From positions 1 to 24,238 of the IMG/VR virus record IMGVR_UViG_3300025132_000290: 24,238 nucleotides of DNA. The stretch is one strand, 5' to 3'. The notes under the pieces are model-generated. The model was not told where the DNA came from. It did no database searches and saw only the letters and a list, made by a program, of their open reading frames with translations. The number at the start of each line of letters is the position of its first letter. The first letter of the stretch is position 1. The translations under genes were made by a program, and so were the position numbers. Of the stretch, positions 1 to 7,347 are shown one piece after another. This DNA comes from a virus.

Positions 1-186
1 GTAGGGCTATCCATGCGGTTTGTAGCTCTTGCCCTTGGCACCCCAAAAACTACGTTTGCTCGCAGACGTGACGCTCTAGCTCTCAAGATCAAAAACGAGC
101 TGCTACGACACCAAGCAGTGATCGACCATTTGGCTAAAGGTCATCCCGATCTTCAACGTATGTCAGACACTGATCTAGAAATGTAG
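1..186 (+). CDS. Partial HTH protein, sigma region 4-like C-terminus
   Basis: This frame is open from the window edge to TAG at 184-186, giving at least 61 residues; an internal ATG lies at 13. The stretch MRFVALALGTPKTTFARRRD reads like the helix-turn-helix of sigma-70 region 4 or a similar DNA-binding domain: a variable helix, a Gly turn, then a recognition helix with K-T-T and R-R-R. It is followed by an amphipathic helix and an acidic tail. It is the only plus-strand gene I can support, and it converges on the minus-strand late block, overlapping its last gene by 53 bp. The 5' part lies outside the window, so the class (sigma factor, repressor or other regulator) cannot be settled. A regulator of the late genes is possible but is inference. 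Confidence 0.5.
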   Translation, partial: VGLSMRFVALALGTPKTTFARRRDALALKIKNELLRHQAVIDHLAKGHPDLQRMSDTDLEM

Positions 187-451
187 TAAACCCCATGACC
201 CACGAGGTCATGGCGATCCACCCGTCGATCTCGCCTTGCTTTGCCAATGCACGGGCAAAAACAAGTTCTTCTACTTCTTCTCGTGACAAGATCAGAAGCA
301 CACCAAGCTGGGACCCACGCCATTGTGCGTGGGTCCCGTCATCCATGTCCAACATAAACTGCGAGCGTTCGAAGTTTTCTTCGACCTCGCAATCAATGTC
401 TACTCCGACTGCTTCCAGCCAGTCATCCCATATGTCTTCAAAGTTATCCAC
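134..451 (-). CDS. Acidic hypothetical protein (105 aa)
   Basis: I do not recognise this protein. The frame is open further upstream, but that part lies over the holin gene, so I chose the GTG at 451, one base after the holin stop (TGA C GTG). No ATG is available nearby except an internal one. The product is strongly acidic at both ends (starting VDNFEDIWDDWLEAV, ending YVEDRDDL), with a central Leu/Val-rich segment SQLGVLLILS and a Trp-containing hydrophobic stretch near residue 78. It is the last gene of the minus-strand block, and its 3' end overlaps the convergent plus-strand gene by 53 bp. A strong hairpin (310-337) lies inside it. Coupling to the holin gene hints at a lysis-related or late accessory role, but nothing in the sequence proves it. 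Confidence 0.55.
   Translation of the reverse strand: MDNFEDIWDDWLEAVGVDIDCEVEENFERSQFMLDMDDGTHAQWRGSQLGVLLILSREEVEELVFARALAKQGEIDGWIAMTSWVMGFTTFLDQCLTYVEDRDDL
310..337. other. 11-bp perfect inverted repeat at convergent gene ends
   Basis: GGGACCCACGC at 310-320 and GCGTGGGTCCC at 327-337 form a perfect GC-rich 11-bp stem with a 6-nt loop. It lies inside the acidic 105-aa gene and just beyond the stop of the plus-strand gene (186). There is no U-tract on either side, so it is not a classical intrinsic terminator. It could still slow or stop transcripts entering from the plus-strand side. Confidence 0.6.
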
Positions 452-452
452 G

Positions 453-653
453 TCAACTAAGCGCTCGTCTGCGCTCAACAACGAAGGTTTTGACGACCGA
501 AAGAAAAGCAGCACCAGCCGCTGACAAAGCACTTTCAGCCGTTGACAAATCTGTAATGACAAAAACCGCAAGGAACGCCTCTGCAGCGGTGTACAGAGCA
601 CGCTCACAAACGTCACGCAAGTGATCGCTAATCGGAGATGCGCTGACACTCAT
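453..653 (-). CDS. Holin, phage r1t-like, two membrane segments
   Basis: A 66-aa protein with the layout of small class II holins. After a short polar N-terminus there are two hydrophobic helices (about residues 19-39 and 41-58) separated by a tight turn containing TDLSTAES, then a basic tail ERRRALS. The pattern of ERAL, hydrophobic AEAFLAVFVITDLST, then A-rich helix and KTFV is typical of r1t/actinophage-type holins and related small membrane proteins in phage lysis regions. It would form lesions in the inner membrane that release the amidase encoded upstream. Its ATG overlaps the TAA of the 117-aa gene (TAATG), so translation is probably coupled. The family call rests on motif resemblance; a holin role is likely but unproven. 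Confidence 0.7.
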   Translation of the reverse strand: MSVSASPISDHLRDVCERALYTAAEAFLAVFVITDLSTAESALSAAGAAFLSVVKTFVVERRRALS

Positions 654-1006
654 TAACGAGTCCTGCGACGATGCTCGCCATCAGCCATCCGCATGACGTG
701 CCGCTGCTGAGCGGGGGTCATGCTGACGAAACGCTGGAACGCCATCTGATCGTTGGCGCCCTTGGCACCACCCTGACCGCCCGTCTTGCGGGTGTCCCTC
801 TTCGGCGTCGGCTTACGACGCTTGGCGGCCTGTGCCGCTCGCCGACGAGCGTTGTCGGCAGCCCGCTTCTGCGCTGGGCTAGCCCGCCTTGCAGTGTTCT
901 TTGACTGCAGCTCACGCCCAGGGCTCATTTTGCGGCGAGGGCTACTCTTGCGTTTGCTAGTGCCTTTGCTAGTCTTGCGCATCGACTTACCATAGTGTCC
1001 AGGCAT
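653..1006 (-). CDS. Highly basic Lys/Arg-rich protein (117 aa)
   Basis: The product starts MPGHYGKSMRK and is dominated by Lys, Arg, Ser and Ala up to about residue 80, with clusters such as ARRRAAQAAKRRKPTPKR. This suggests a disordered nucleic-acid-binding polycation. The last third (about residues 85-117) looks folded, with MAFQRFVSMTPAQQRHVMRM, and ends in Arg. An AAGGA ribosome site precedes the ATG, and the stop overlaps the holin start. Similar small basic MPGHYG-type proteins occur in marine phage genomes from memory, without an established function. It could condense DNA in the head or act as a minor virion protein; position alone does not decide this. No catalytic motif is visible. 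Confidence 0.75.
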   Translation of the reverse strand: MPGHYGKSMRKTSKGTSKRKSSPRRKMSPGRELQSKNTARRASPAQKRAADNARRRAAQAAKRRKPTPKRDTRKTGGQGGAKGANDQMAFQRFVSMTPAQQRHVMRMADGEHRRRTR

Positions 1007-1016
1007 TTTTTATTCC

Positions 1017-1181
1017 TTACTTTCCGAACGGGCGTCCACCCGAATGTGCATTAGCAAGCTGGGTAGAACGCAACATGGCTGCGCTATCAGCAGCCTTACG
1101 CCCCATCGCATACTGATTCAACTCCGACATAGAGTCTTGAAACTGATCTTCAGGCTTGTAAGCCTTGCCTTTAGCTGGCAT
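1017..1181 (-). CDS. Small hypothetical protein (54 aa)
   Basis: I chose the ATG at 1181 because AGGAGGT sits about 8 nt upstream; the longer frame from 1238 would overlap the amidase end and lacks such a site. The product begins MPAKGKAYKPEDQFQ and is hydrophilic, with a possible helix around residues 12-45 (DSMSELNQYAMGRKAADSAA) and a Gly/Arg-rich end GGRPFGK. There is no membrane segment or signal peptide. It opens the last minus-strand unit, preceded by element B, and sits between the amidase and a basic protein. I do not recognise a family. The strong ribosome site and tight packing support that it is translated. Confidence 0.65.
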   Translation of the reverse strand: MPAKGKAYKPEDQFQDSMSELNQYAMGRKAADSAAMLRSTQLANAHSGGRPFGK

Positions 1182-1188
1182 GTTGCCA

Positions 1189-1215
1189 CCTCCTAATAAA
1201 GAGACAAAGTGTCCC
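1189..1215 (-). promoter_or_regulatory. Regulatory element B: GGGACAC-N10-TATTAGGAGG
   Basis: On the minus strand GGGACAC (1215-1209) is followed after 10 nt by TATTAGGAGG (1198-1189), which also serves as ribosome site for the 54-aa gene. GGGACA can fold back on TGTCTC through a CTT loop into a 6-bp stem with one G-T pair. It is one of five in-register copies in the window and the only one with a 10-nt spacer. Confidence 0.55.
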
Positions 1216-1216
1216 A

Positions 1217-1972
1217 TCAAAGAAACATTCGGCTCCAAGTGTGCTTACCAACCACCCCATCAGGCTTCAGCCCAACAGAACGCTGATACGCCTTCACACC
1301 ATCAACCGTCATACGCCCGTAAACACCGTCCACAGGCCCACATTCAAACCCCAACCCATTCAAATGGCGCTGCACAAGCCTGACAGCCTGCCCACGGCTA
1401 CGACGCCGCCGAGACAACGGCTTCAGAGCCACTTTCCTGCCCAAAGCGTCAATGTAGTTACGCAGAGCAACCCAATCAATCTCAGGGCTGCTGTCCTGCT
1501 TCAGCTCCATACCGCTCTGCATCCAGTGATACAACGTCGTGCCAGGACACGACGTTGACGCCAAATCCCGATGACCCTTCACCCAGAGCCGATTGCCATA
1601 CTGACTCTGAATACTAGAAATAAGGCCAGCAATAGAATCCAATGCACGTTCAGGGACTTCACCCGAACCCCATCCTGTGTAGCAAATTGATATGGTTTGA
1701 GAGTTCCAGCCCCGAGTAGCGCCACCAACAGCGCCACGGCCACGACCCTCGTAAACAACGCCGTCAGCGTCAACCAGCCAGTTGTATGCAATGCCACGCC
1801 AACCACGCACCCGCATATGGTACTGCTCAAAGCTCTTGATCTGAGCAGGCCCAGGCTGAGCCTTCCTCACACCCGAATGATGCAGCACAATGCCGTTTGT
1901 GCGGCGACGCACCGTGAACGGTTTCTGGGGTGGTGTAGCGTTCCATCCCGAACGATTAATAACGGTTCTCAT
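1217..1972 (-). CDS. Endolysin: N-acetylmuramoyl-L-alanine amidase with PG-binding domain
   Basis: A zinc amidase (PGRP / Amidase_2 fold) that cleaves the bond between muramic acid and L-Ala of peptidoglycan. Of 251 residues, about 20-155 form the catalytic domain. Visible landmarks are GIVLHHSG (H31 likely ligand), IAYNWLVD (Y63, the conserved tyrosine), EGRG, WVKGHRD (H134) and TSCPGT (C142), giving the H-H-C zinc triad. Residues about 195-249 match the PG_binding_1 repeat: AVRLVQRHLNGLGF, VDGVYGRMTVDGVKAYQ, LKPDGVVGKHTW. There is no signal peptide, so export needs a holin. I chose ATG 1972 because TAGGAG, overlapping the stop of the upstream giant gene, lies just before it; the longer frame overlaps that gene. 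The catalytic domain being N-terminal and the binding domain C-terminal is the usual modular arrangement. Confidence 0.93.
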   Translation of the reverse strand: MRTVINRSGWNATPPQKPFTVRRRTNGIVLHHSGVRKAQPGPAQIKSFEQYHMRVRGWRGIAYNWLVDADGVVYEGRGRGAVGGATRGWNSQTISICYTGWGSGEVPERALDSIAGLISSIQSQYGNRLWVKGHRDLASTSCPGTTLYHWMQSGMELKQDSSPEIDWVALRNYIDALGRKVALKPLSRRRRSRGQAVRLVQRHLNGLGFECGPVDGVYGRMTVDGVKAYQRSVGLKPDGVVGKHTWSRMFL

Positions 1973-1979
1973 ATCACTC

Positions 1980-4900
1980 CTATCCGAACGCCAAGGCACG
2001 ACGGTTACGCATGTCTTCGCTATCACGATACTGCTGACGCAGGATCTCGTTGCGCTTTTCCTTAGGAGTGTTAACTCGCAAGCCAATACCAGCCGTAATA
2101 CTCAACAACGTACCGACCTGCTTAGCAGCGTCAGACTGCCGCCATTCAGGAATGTCTGCAGGCCGCAGTCGTGACCACTGAGCAAACGTCGGGATCAACT
2201 GTTCGACCTGATACCGCTGACGGTCAGTCATCATCCACTCGCCGCTACGTCCACGTTCACCCATGCCAGCCAACTGCAACGCTTGGCTGATAATCGGCAT
2301 CTGTGCCCACTCAGGCGCTTCTTCGTAAGTGTCTCGGAATGGCACCTGATTGAACGTCTTCGTGTCCATCAAGCTTTCGATCGGGTACTTGTAGAACGGC
2401 AACGCCGACTCAATAACTGGCCTGCCCAAGTTTAAGGCCCGATCAAGGGGGCTAGCGCCTTCAGGAATATTGTCAGCGTCCAGCCCCTTAGCCCAGTTTG
2501 CCAAGTCAGTAAACGGCAACTGCGGCAGAGCGTAGCTGCGGTAACCGCCAATGTTGAACGGCAATCGAATACCCATGTTCTCACCGAAGTAGTCAGGCAC
2601 GATGCCTTCAGCTTCGGACTGCAACTCGGTGTTTGCCTTGAGCTGCGTCACACGGTTCCACGCCGTTGGGTTCGTGCCAATCGACTCTACCAACACAGGA
2701 ACGATGCGGCGCTGCCAGGTGTAGAACGGAATGAACTGCTTTGTTTGCTGCTCAAACCCAGTCAGGTCGCTGTAATCAAAGTGGTACTTCATTACCTGAG
2801 TAGCGGCGTCTTCCAAAGACCCGCCACCCATAGCAACATGGTGAGCCAAACTGCCACGAGCCATGAACTCAACGTCGCTGTTCCAGCCACGGACAGCAGT
2901 GAACCACTTGAAGTCAGAGGTCGGCTTCAAAGAACCAGCTCTCAAGCCCGAGAAGAATCCCTGGCCTTCGATAATGTTGCCTGGACGGTCCATCTGGGTC
3001 ACAATGTCGATACCGCGACCACCCGTACCCGACGCCATACCCGTCGAATACCACGACTGGAACGTCTCCAGCTCCCTAGCACTAACAGTCTTGCCACCAG
3101 CAAGCGCACTGCCAGGACCAGTCAGCTTGATGCCCTGACCGCTGTCAACCAAAATCTGCAAACCAGCAGCAATGTTGCCTTCCTGCTTCGCTGCCTTTGC
3201 AGCAGCCGCAGCTTGATCTCGAATCAGCTTCACCCGCACCATCGCAGAAAGCGGCACACCAGCAAGCTGATTGTTCATCCAAGCAGCACCAATCAGGTTT
3301 CGCATAACGAAACCAGGCGTACCCACCGCACCAGCCTTCCACCAGTTAGCAATCCTGTTGACCCTCTTCGCCCACGCACTCAACTGAACAGGATCAGTCG
3401 TACGCGCCACCGCCTCAAACATCTCGCTAAACTCACGAGCCATTTGTGCGGCCAGCTCACGGCTCACAGGCTGAGTCGAACCCACACCAGCAACAGGAGC
3501 AACAAACGAGAACCGCTCCAGCTTCGACTTTGTCAAGTTAGAAACAGTCGGTGAGAAGAAGTCGCTGTTGACGTTGCGATAGCTGTACAACAACTGATCG
3601 CCCATGAACTGCTCAAAGCCCTCCATGTATGCGTCAACAAACGCAGCGTTACCCTGCCCGCTAGCGACAGCCCGCAGCGCAGCCTCAGGGCTGTCAGCAA
3701 TCTCCAACGACGCCCGCACCACACCCTGGAAATCATTCTTAGGCTGAGGCAAATCCCCGTTAATAACCCGTCGTGCTAAATCGTCCTTACGCATATTGGC
3801 GTCAGCCAACGCTGCAGCAATCAACCCCCGCCGATGACCAATGTCGTTGACATTACGACCAATCTTGATCAACTCTTCCACCGTGGCCTGGTTCTGGGCG
3901 TCAATCATAGCCTTGGCGTCGCCAATAGATTCCTGCAAGAACTGACGGGTTTTCGCAGGCTGACGTACCAAACCAGCACCCATGCGCCGATCCAACATCG
4001 CAGTCAAAGCCACTTCGTAATCAGACTGCCCCTCACGAGCAACCAAGAACGACAAAGCATCCAGATCGTCCAACGACTGCTCTACCTGCGACAACAAAGC
4101 GTTGTCGCCAACAATGTTCGGCAAACGGTTCTGCAACATGCGGATGTTCTCAATCGACTCCAACAGAGCAGCCTGAGCCTGACCAGCAGGAGAGTTATCC
4201 AACTGCCTCAACACTTCAAACAACGCATCCGAACGCTCTTCGCCCATAAACGTACGCAGCGTTGTACGGCGACCCTGCCCCGACAAAGGCTGACCGTTCC
4301 AACGAACTTCCCAACCCCTGTTCGGACCCTGATACTTGAACTGCACCAGCTTGCCGTTAGCAGGCAAATCGCCGTACGTCCGAGCTACACCAAACAGCGT
4401 CTCAGCCGTAGCGCCTGCCGCCAACGCCGTTTCGGCCAGTTCGTCTTGCGTCTTGCGAAGCAGATCAGGATCAGCCAGCCGCTGCAAGCCACGGCCTGCC
4501 AACAGCGTCGGATCGAACGCTTTCAAATTGTCACCGATAGTTGCGGACAAGAACTCCAACGATTTCTGCAGCGAAGCCAACTCACGGCCAAGCTCAGCAA
4601 ACGTCCTCTCAATGGTCTGCGGGCGACGCATCGCCCCAGACTCCAACTGCTTCAACGCCGCAGCAAGCTGGTTGCGCTGCGTCTGCAACTTGCCCAACAC
4701 CACCGCCATCTCATGCACATACTCAGTGGCATCCGCAATCGCAGCCAGTCGGGCATCAGTGCTGCTCTGGATTTTCGCCAGAGCATTACGCTCCGTCTTC
4801 GTCAGAACACCGCTCTCCCCGACATCACGAAACCCGTGCTGCCGCAGCAACAACTTCGCCTCGTCAGACAGGCCCGAATAGAACTGGCCGTTGACGCTGG

Positions 4901-7346
4901 CGTTTAGAATCTCAGACATCAAACCAGACTGATACTCCAACTGTGCAAACTCGCCAGCAATCTGCCCCTCAGCAGTCTTCAACCAGTCGCCAAGCTGTTC
5001 AGGAGGAACCCGTGCATCTCCAGCTACCTGCGCCAAAATGTTGGCGATCTCATCAGTGTCAGCATCAGCCCCTCGCCCGATGATTAGCTGACGAGCAGCC
5101 TCAAACTTGTCGTCTAGATCGTCAACCACCGATGTCAGATTGTCGATGTCTCTAACAACCGCTCCCCGAACAAACCGAGAGTTCGGAAGAAGCAAACCCG
5201 CTTCTACAGCCTGACCAAGCACCGACCGAGAACGAATACCAGCAGTCATCAACGCCACATAACGAGGCAACACCGCTGCAGCATCATCAGTGAACTTAAA
5301 CGAATCAAAGTCAGCACCCTGCCTACGGGCGATGTCGTCCATCTGCGTCAAGAAAGAACCCGCATCGTCAACGTCTTTCAACGCCTCCTCTGCGTAAATG
5401 TTCGTCATCACGTTCGACTTCTTGTCGCCGTAACGAACACCCTCTTCAAGCTCTGCCCGCACCGCCCGTTCGAACTGTTCTTGGAACTCGTCCGAAGCAC
5501 GAGAAACATCGTCGCCCAACTCCGCTGCAACCTTGTTTTCAATACGGCTAATATCGTCCGCAAACGGCTTTGCCTCGTTCGGGATTGCAGTTGGCCTGCC
5601 TCTTGAATTAGTGGGGCTTGTCAGAATCCCATTGCGGTACCTGTTCATCCGCTCAACAATGATCTTCGGCTCAAGAAGATGACGACCCTGGTTAGGGTTG
5701 CCCGACAACACAATGCCAAAGCCATCCTCGTCAAACGCCGTCAAAGAAGACTCAGTCCTGCGACCAGCCCTAATGTCGTCACGCATACGGGCTGCGTACA
5801 GCAGATCCTCAAGCTCACCGTCTTGAGTGAAACCAGCCCGTTCGCCCGCCGACCGCCACCAATCCTTAGCTTTCTGCACCATCGGATCAAGCTGACCATC
5901 AGGACCAACAAAGCGAGAAAACGCTGGGTTCGCCAGAAGCTGATCGTTCGGAGTCGTAGCAACCTCAAACATCAACTCGTTAAGATCATCAGGCTCAAAC
6001 CTACTGGCCTTGAAATCCCGAACAAGCTGATCCAACTCGTCCATCGTCTTCTTGTTCCACAGACCCGCATCAATGTTCGCCGTACGCCCGATACGCTCCA
6101 CCGTGCGCGCCACATACGCAATGTTCGCGTCCTCGCCACGCTTCGCAGCATTGATCGAAGCCTGCGAGTTAAACCTGCTAGACAACCCGCCGCTCGCACG
6201 ACCTGTCGCCTGATCAACCTTGCCCGCATACCAAGAAGCCTGCGCTACTCGCTTACTGCCAGTGCCAAACGGAGACGCCAGCAACCCCAACGCCCTCGCC
6301 GTAACCTCAGAAGTCCGCTCGCCTGTCAGCAACTTCGACTGGACAGGCATACGCCCCGCCATTTGTGCAGCGATCTCAATCGCCTCGTCACCAACCTCTT
6401 CCCCCATCTGACGGGCAGTAATCAACGCCTGAGTCTCGGCATCAGCCAGATTAAGGGGACGACGAATCGCAGTATTGGCGTCAACTGCAAACTGCGGAAG
6501 TTGACTCGTGCGCCGTGCAGCAGTTCGTGCCTGGTACGTCTTAGAGATCGCCCCTAACGGGCGATCAATAAACGCACGCCCCAAACGGCCCGTGCCAGGG
6601 CGAGAGAACCGCAAACCAATGTCCACGCCCAACTCACGCAACAACTGCGGCTCACGTCCAGCAGCCATCAACACGCCACCAGCAGGGTTCTGACGGATCG
6701 TTTCAGAAACGTTCCTCAACCTCGCAGCCTTACCAGCATCACCCGCAGCCTCAGCCACACGAGCAGCGTCCAAAGCCGTATCGACAAGCTGTGTGCCGCC
6801 TCGCAACCCACGCAAAGCAACACCAGCACCAAACGCATACGTCAACGGATCCAACGCAATATCAAGACCCAACCCGACCACAAAATCCAACGGGCCTGGA
6901 AGATCAACGTTCCAATCCCGCAACACTTCCTGAGCGCTAATGTGGTCACGGGTCTGCGACCACCACTGCGACAACGACGCATCGCCATCGCCAAAGATGT
7001 CGCCAACCTCTTGAACCGTAGAAACAAGCGCCGCACGAGGCGTGTCCAACACGTCAAGTATTGGACCCAGAACAGGAATGTCAAAGATCGAATTACGACC
7101 TGCCTCCGCTTCGGGCGGCTGGAACACAGGCAGCACATTGCGAGGCGCAGGCTGAGCTAGCTGCCCTGCCCGTTCCAACGCCTCCAAATACGCCGCACGT
7201 CCAGACCCCATCCCTGTCGGCAACTGAAACGTCTGCGGTTCAACAGCCTGAGCAATCGGCACAGGCAGGTTAGAGTAATCCAACCCTTCGAACAACGACG
7301 TAGTGTCAACTGGTTTTAAAGAATTGACAATGTCCTTACGATCCAT
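1980..7346 (-). CDS. Giant internal virion / DNA-ejection-type protein (1788 aa)
   Basis: The largest gene of the window. The start is ATG 7346 (MDRKDIVNS), one base after the upstream stop; an upstream TTG in frame is less likely. A hydrophobic N-terminal part (about residues 90-180) has FDIPVLGPILDVLDTPRAAL and LDIALDPLTYAFGAGVAL. A long helical, Gln/Ala/Asp-rich middle follows, and then a conserved-looking block at about 1520-1550, FDYSDLTGFEQ...IPFYTWQRRIVP, which I recall from large structural proteins of marine and actinobacterial phages. I see no lytic transglycosylase, peptidase or polymerase motif. Its position after two other presumed internal proteins and before the lysin, in a phage lacking a tape measure, fits an ejection protein that crosses the envelope with the DNA. 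This function is inferred from context and size. Confidence 0.75.
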   Translation of the reverse strand: MDRKDIVNSLKPVDTTSLFEGLDYSNLPVPIAQAVEPQTFQLPTGMGSGRAAYLEALERAGQLAQPAPRNVLPVFQPPEAEAGRNSIFDIPVLGPILDVLDTPRAALVSTVQEVGDIFGDGDASLSQWWSQTRDHISAQEVLRDWNVDLPGPLDFVVGLGLDIALDPLTYAFGAGVALRGLRGGTQLVDTALDAARVAEAAGDAGKAARLRNVSETIRQNPAGGVLMAAGREPQLLRELGVDIGLRFSRPGTGRLGRAFIDRPLGAISKTYQARTAARRTSQLPQFAVDANTAIRRPLNLADAETQALITARQMGEEVGDEAIEIAAQMAGRMPVQSKLLTGERTSEVTARALGLLASPFGTGSKRVAQASWYAGKVDQATGRASGGLSSRFNSQASINAAKRGEDANIAYVARTVERIGRTANIDAGLWNKKTMDELDQLVRDFKASRFEPDDLNELMFEVATTPNDQLLANPAFSRFVGPDGQLDPMVQKAKDWWRSAGERAGFTQDGELEDLLYAARMRDDIRAGRRTESSLTAFDEDGFGIVLSGNPNQGRHLLEPKIIVERMNRYRNGILTSPTNSRGRPTAIPNEAKPFADDISRIENKVAAELGDDVSRASDEFQEQFERAVRAELEEGVRYGDKKSNVMTNIYAEEALKDVDDAGSFLTQMDDIARRQGADFDSFKFTDDAAAVLPRYVALMTAGIRSRSVLGQAVEAGLLLPNSRFVRGAVVRDIDNLTSVVDDLDDKFEAARQLIIGRGADADTDEIANILAQVAGDARVPPEQLGDWLKTAEGQIAGEFAQLEYQSGLMSEILNASVNGQFYSGLSDEAKLLLRQHGFRDVGESGVLTKTERNALAKIQSSTDARLAAIADATEYVHEMAVVLGKLQTQRNQLAAALKQLESGAMRRPQTIERTFAELGRELASLQKSLEFLSATIGDNLKAFDPTLLAGRGLQRLADPDLLRKTQDELAETALAAGATAETLFGVARTYGDLPANGKLVQFKYQGPNRGWEVRWNGQPLSGQGRRTTLRTFMGEERSDALFEVLRQLDNSPAGQAQAALLESIENIRMLQNRLPNIVGDNALLSQVEQSLDDLDALSFLVAREGQSDYEVALTAMLDRRMGAGLVRQPAKTRQFLQESIGDAKAMIDAQNQATVEELIKIGRNVNDIGHRRGLIAAALADANMRKDDLARRVINGDLPQPKNDFQGVVRASLEIADSPEAALRAVASGQGNAAFVDAYMEGFEQFMGDQLLYSYRNVNSDFFSPTVSNLTKSKLERFSFVAPVAGVGSTQPVSRELAAQMAREFSEMFEAVARTTDPVQLSAWAKRVNRIANWWKAGAVGTPGFVMRNLIGAAWMNNQLAGVPLSAMVRVKLIRDQAAAAAKAAKQEGNIAAGLQILVDSGQGIKLTGPGSALAGGKTVSARELETFQSWYSTGMASGTGGRGIDIVTQMDRPGNIIEGQGFFSGLRAGSLKPTSDFKWFTAVRGWNSDVEFMARGSLAHHVAMGGGSLEDAATQVMKYHFDYSDLTGFEQQTKQFIPFYTWQRRIVPVLVESIGTNPTAWNRVTQLKANTELQSEAEGIVPDYFGENMGIRLPFNIGGYRSYALPQLPFTDLANWAKGLDADNIPEGASPLDRALNLGRPVIESALPFYKYPIESLMDTKTFNQVPFRDTYEEAPEWAQMPIISQALQLAGMGERGRSGEWMMTDRQRYQVEQLIPTFAQWSRLRPADIPEWRQSDAAKQVGTLLSITAGIGLRVNTPKEKRNEILRQQYRDSEDMRNRRALAFG

Positions 7347-7347
7347 G

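Noticed and set aside
452-649. Upstream extension of the acidic 105-aa gene
   Set aside because: The extension overlaps the whole holin gene and its sequence is Leu/Arg/Cys-rich shadow; the holin frame has the convincing membrane-protein pattern.
1973-2086. Longer N-terminus for the amidase
   Set aside because: It overlaps the 3' end of the 1788-aa gene and lacks a ribosome site, while ATG 1972 has TAGGAG just upstream and starts a normal amidase N-terminus.
3834-4907. Long plus-strand ORF of 357 codons inside the giant gene
   Set aside because: Gln/Arg/Leu-rich shadow of a helical protein's codons; no domain and no ribosome site. Other long antisense ORFs (5679-6557, 11857-12645, 2745-3554) were dropped for the same reason.
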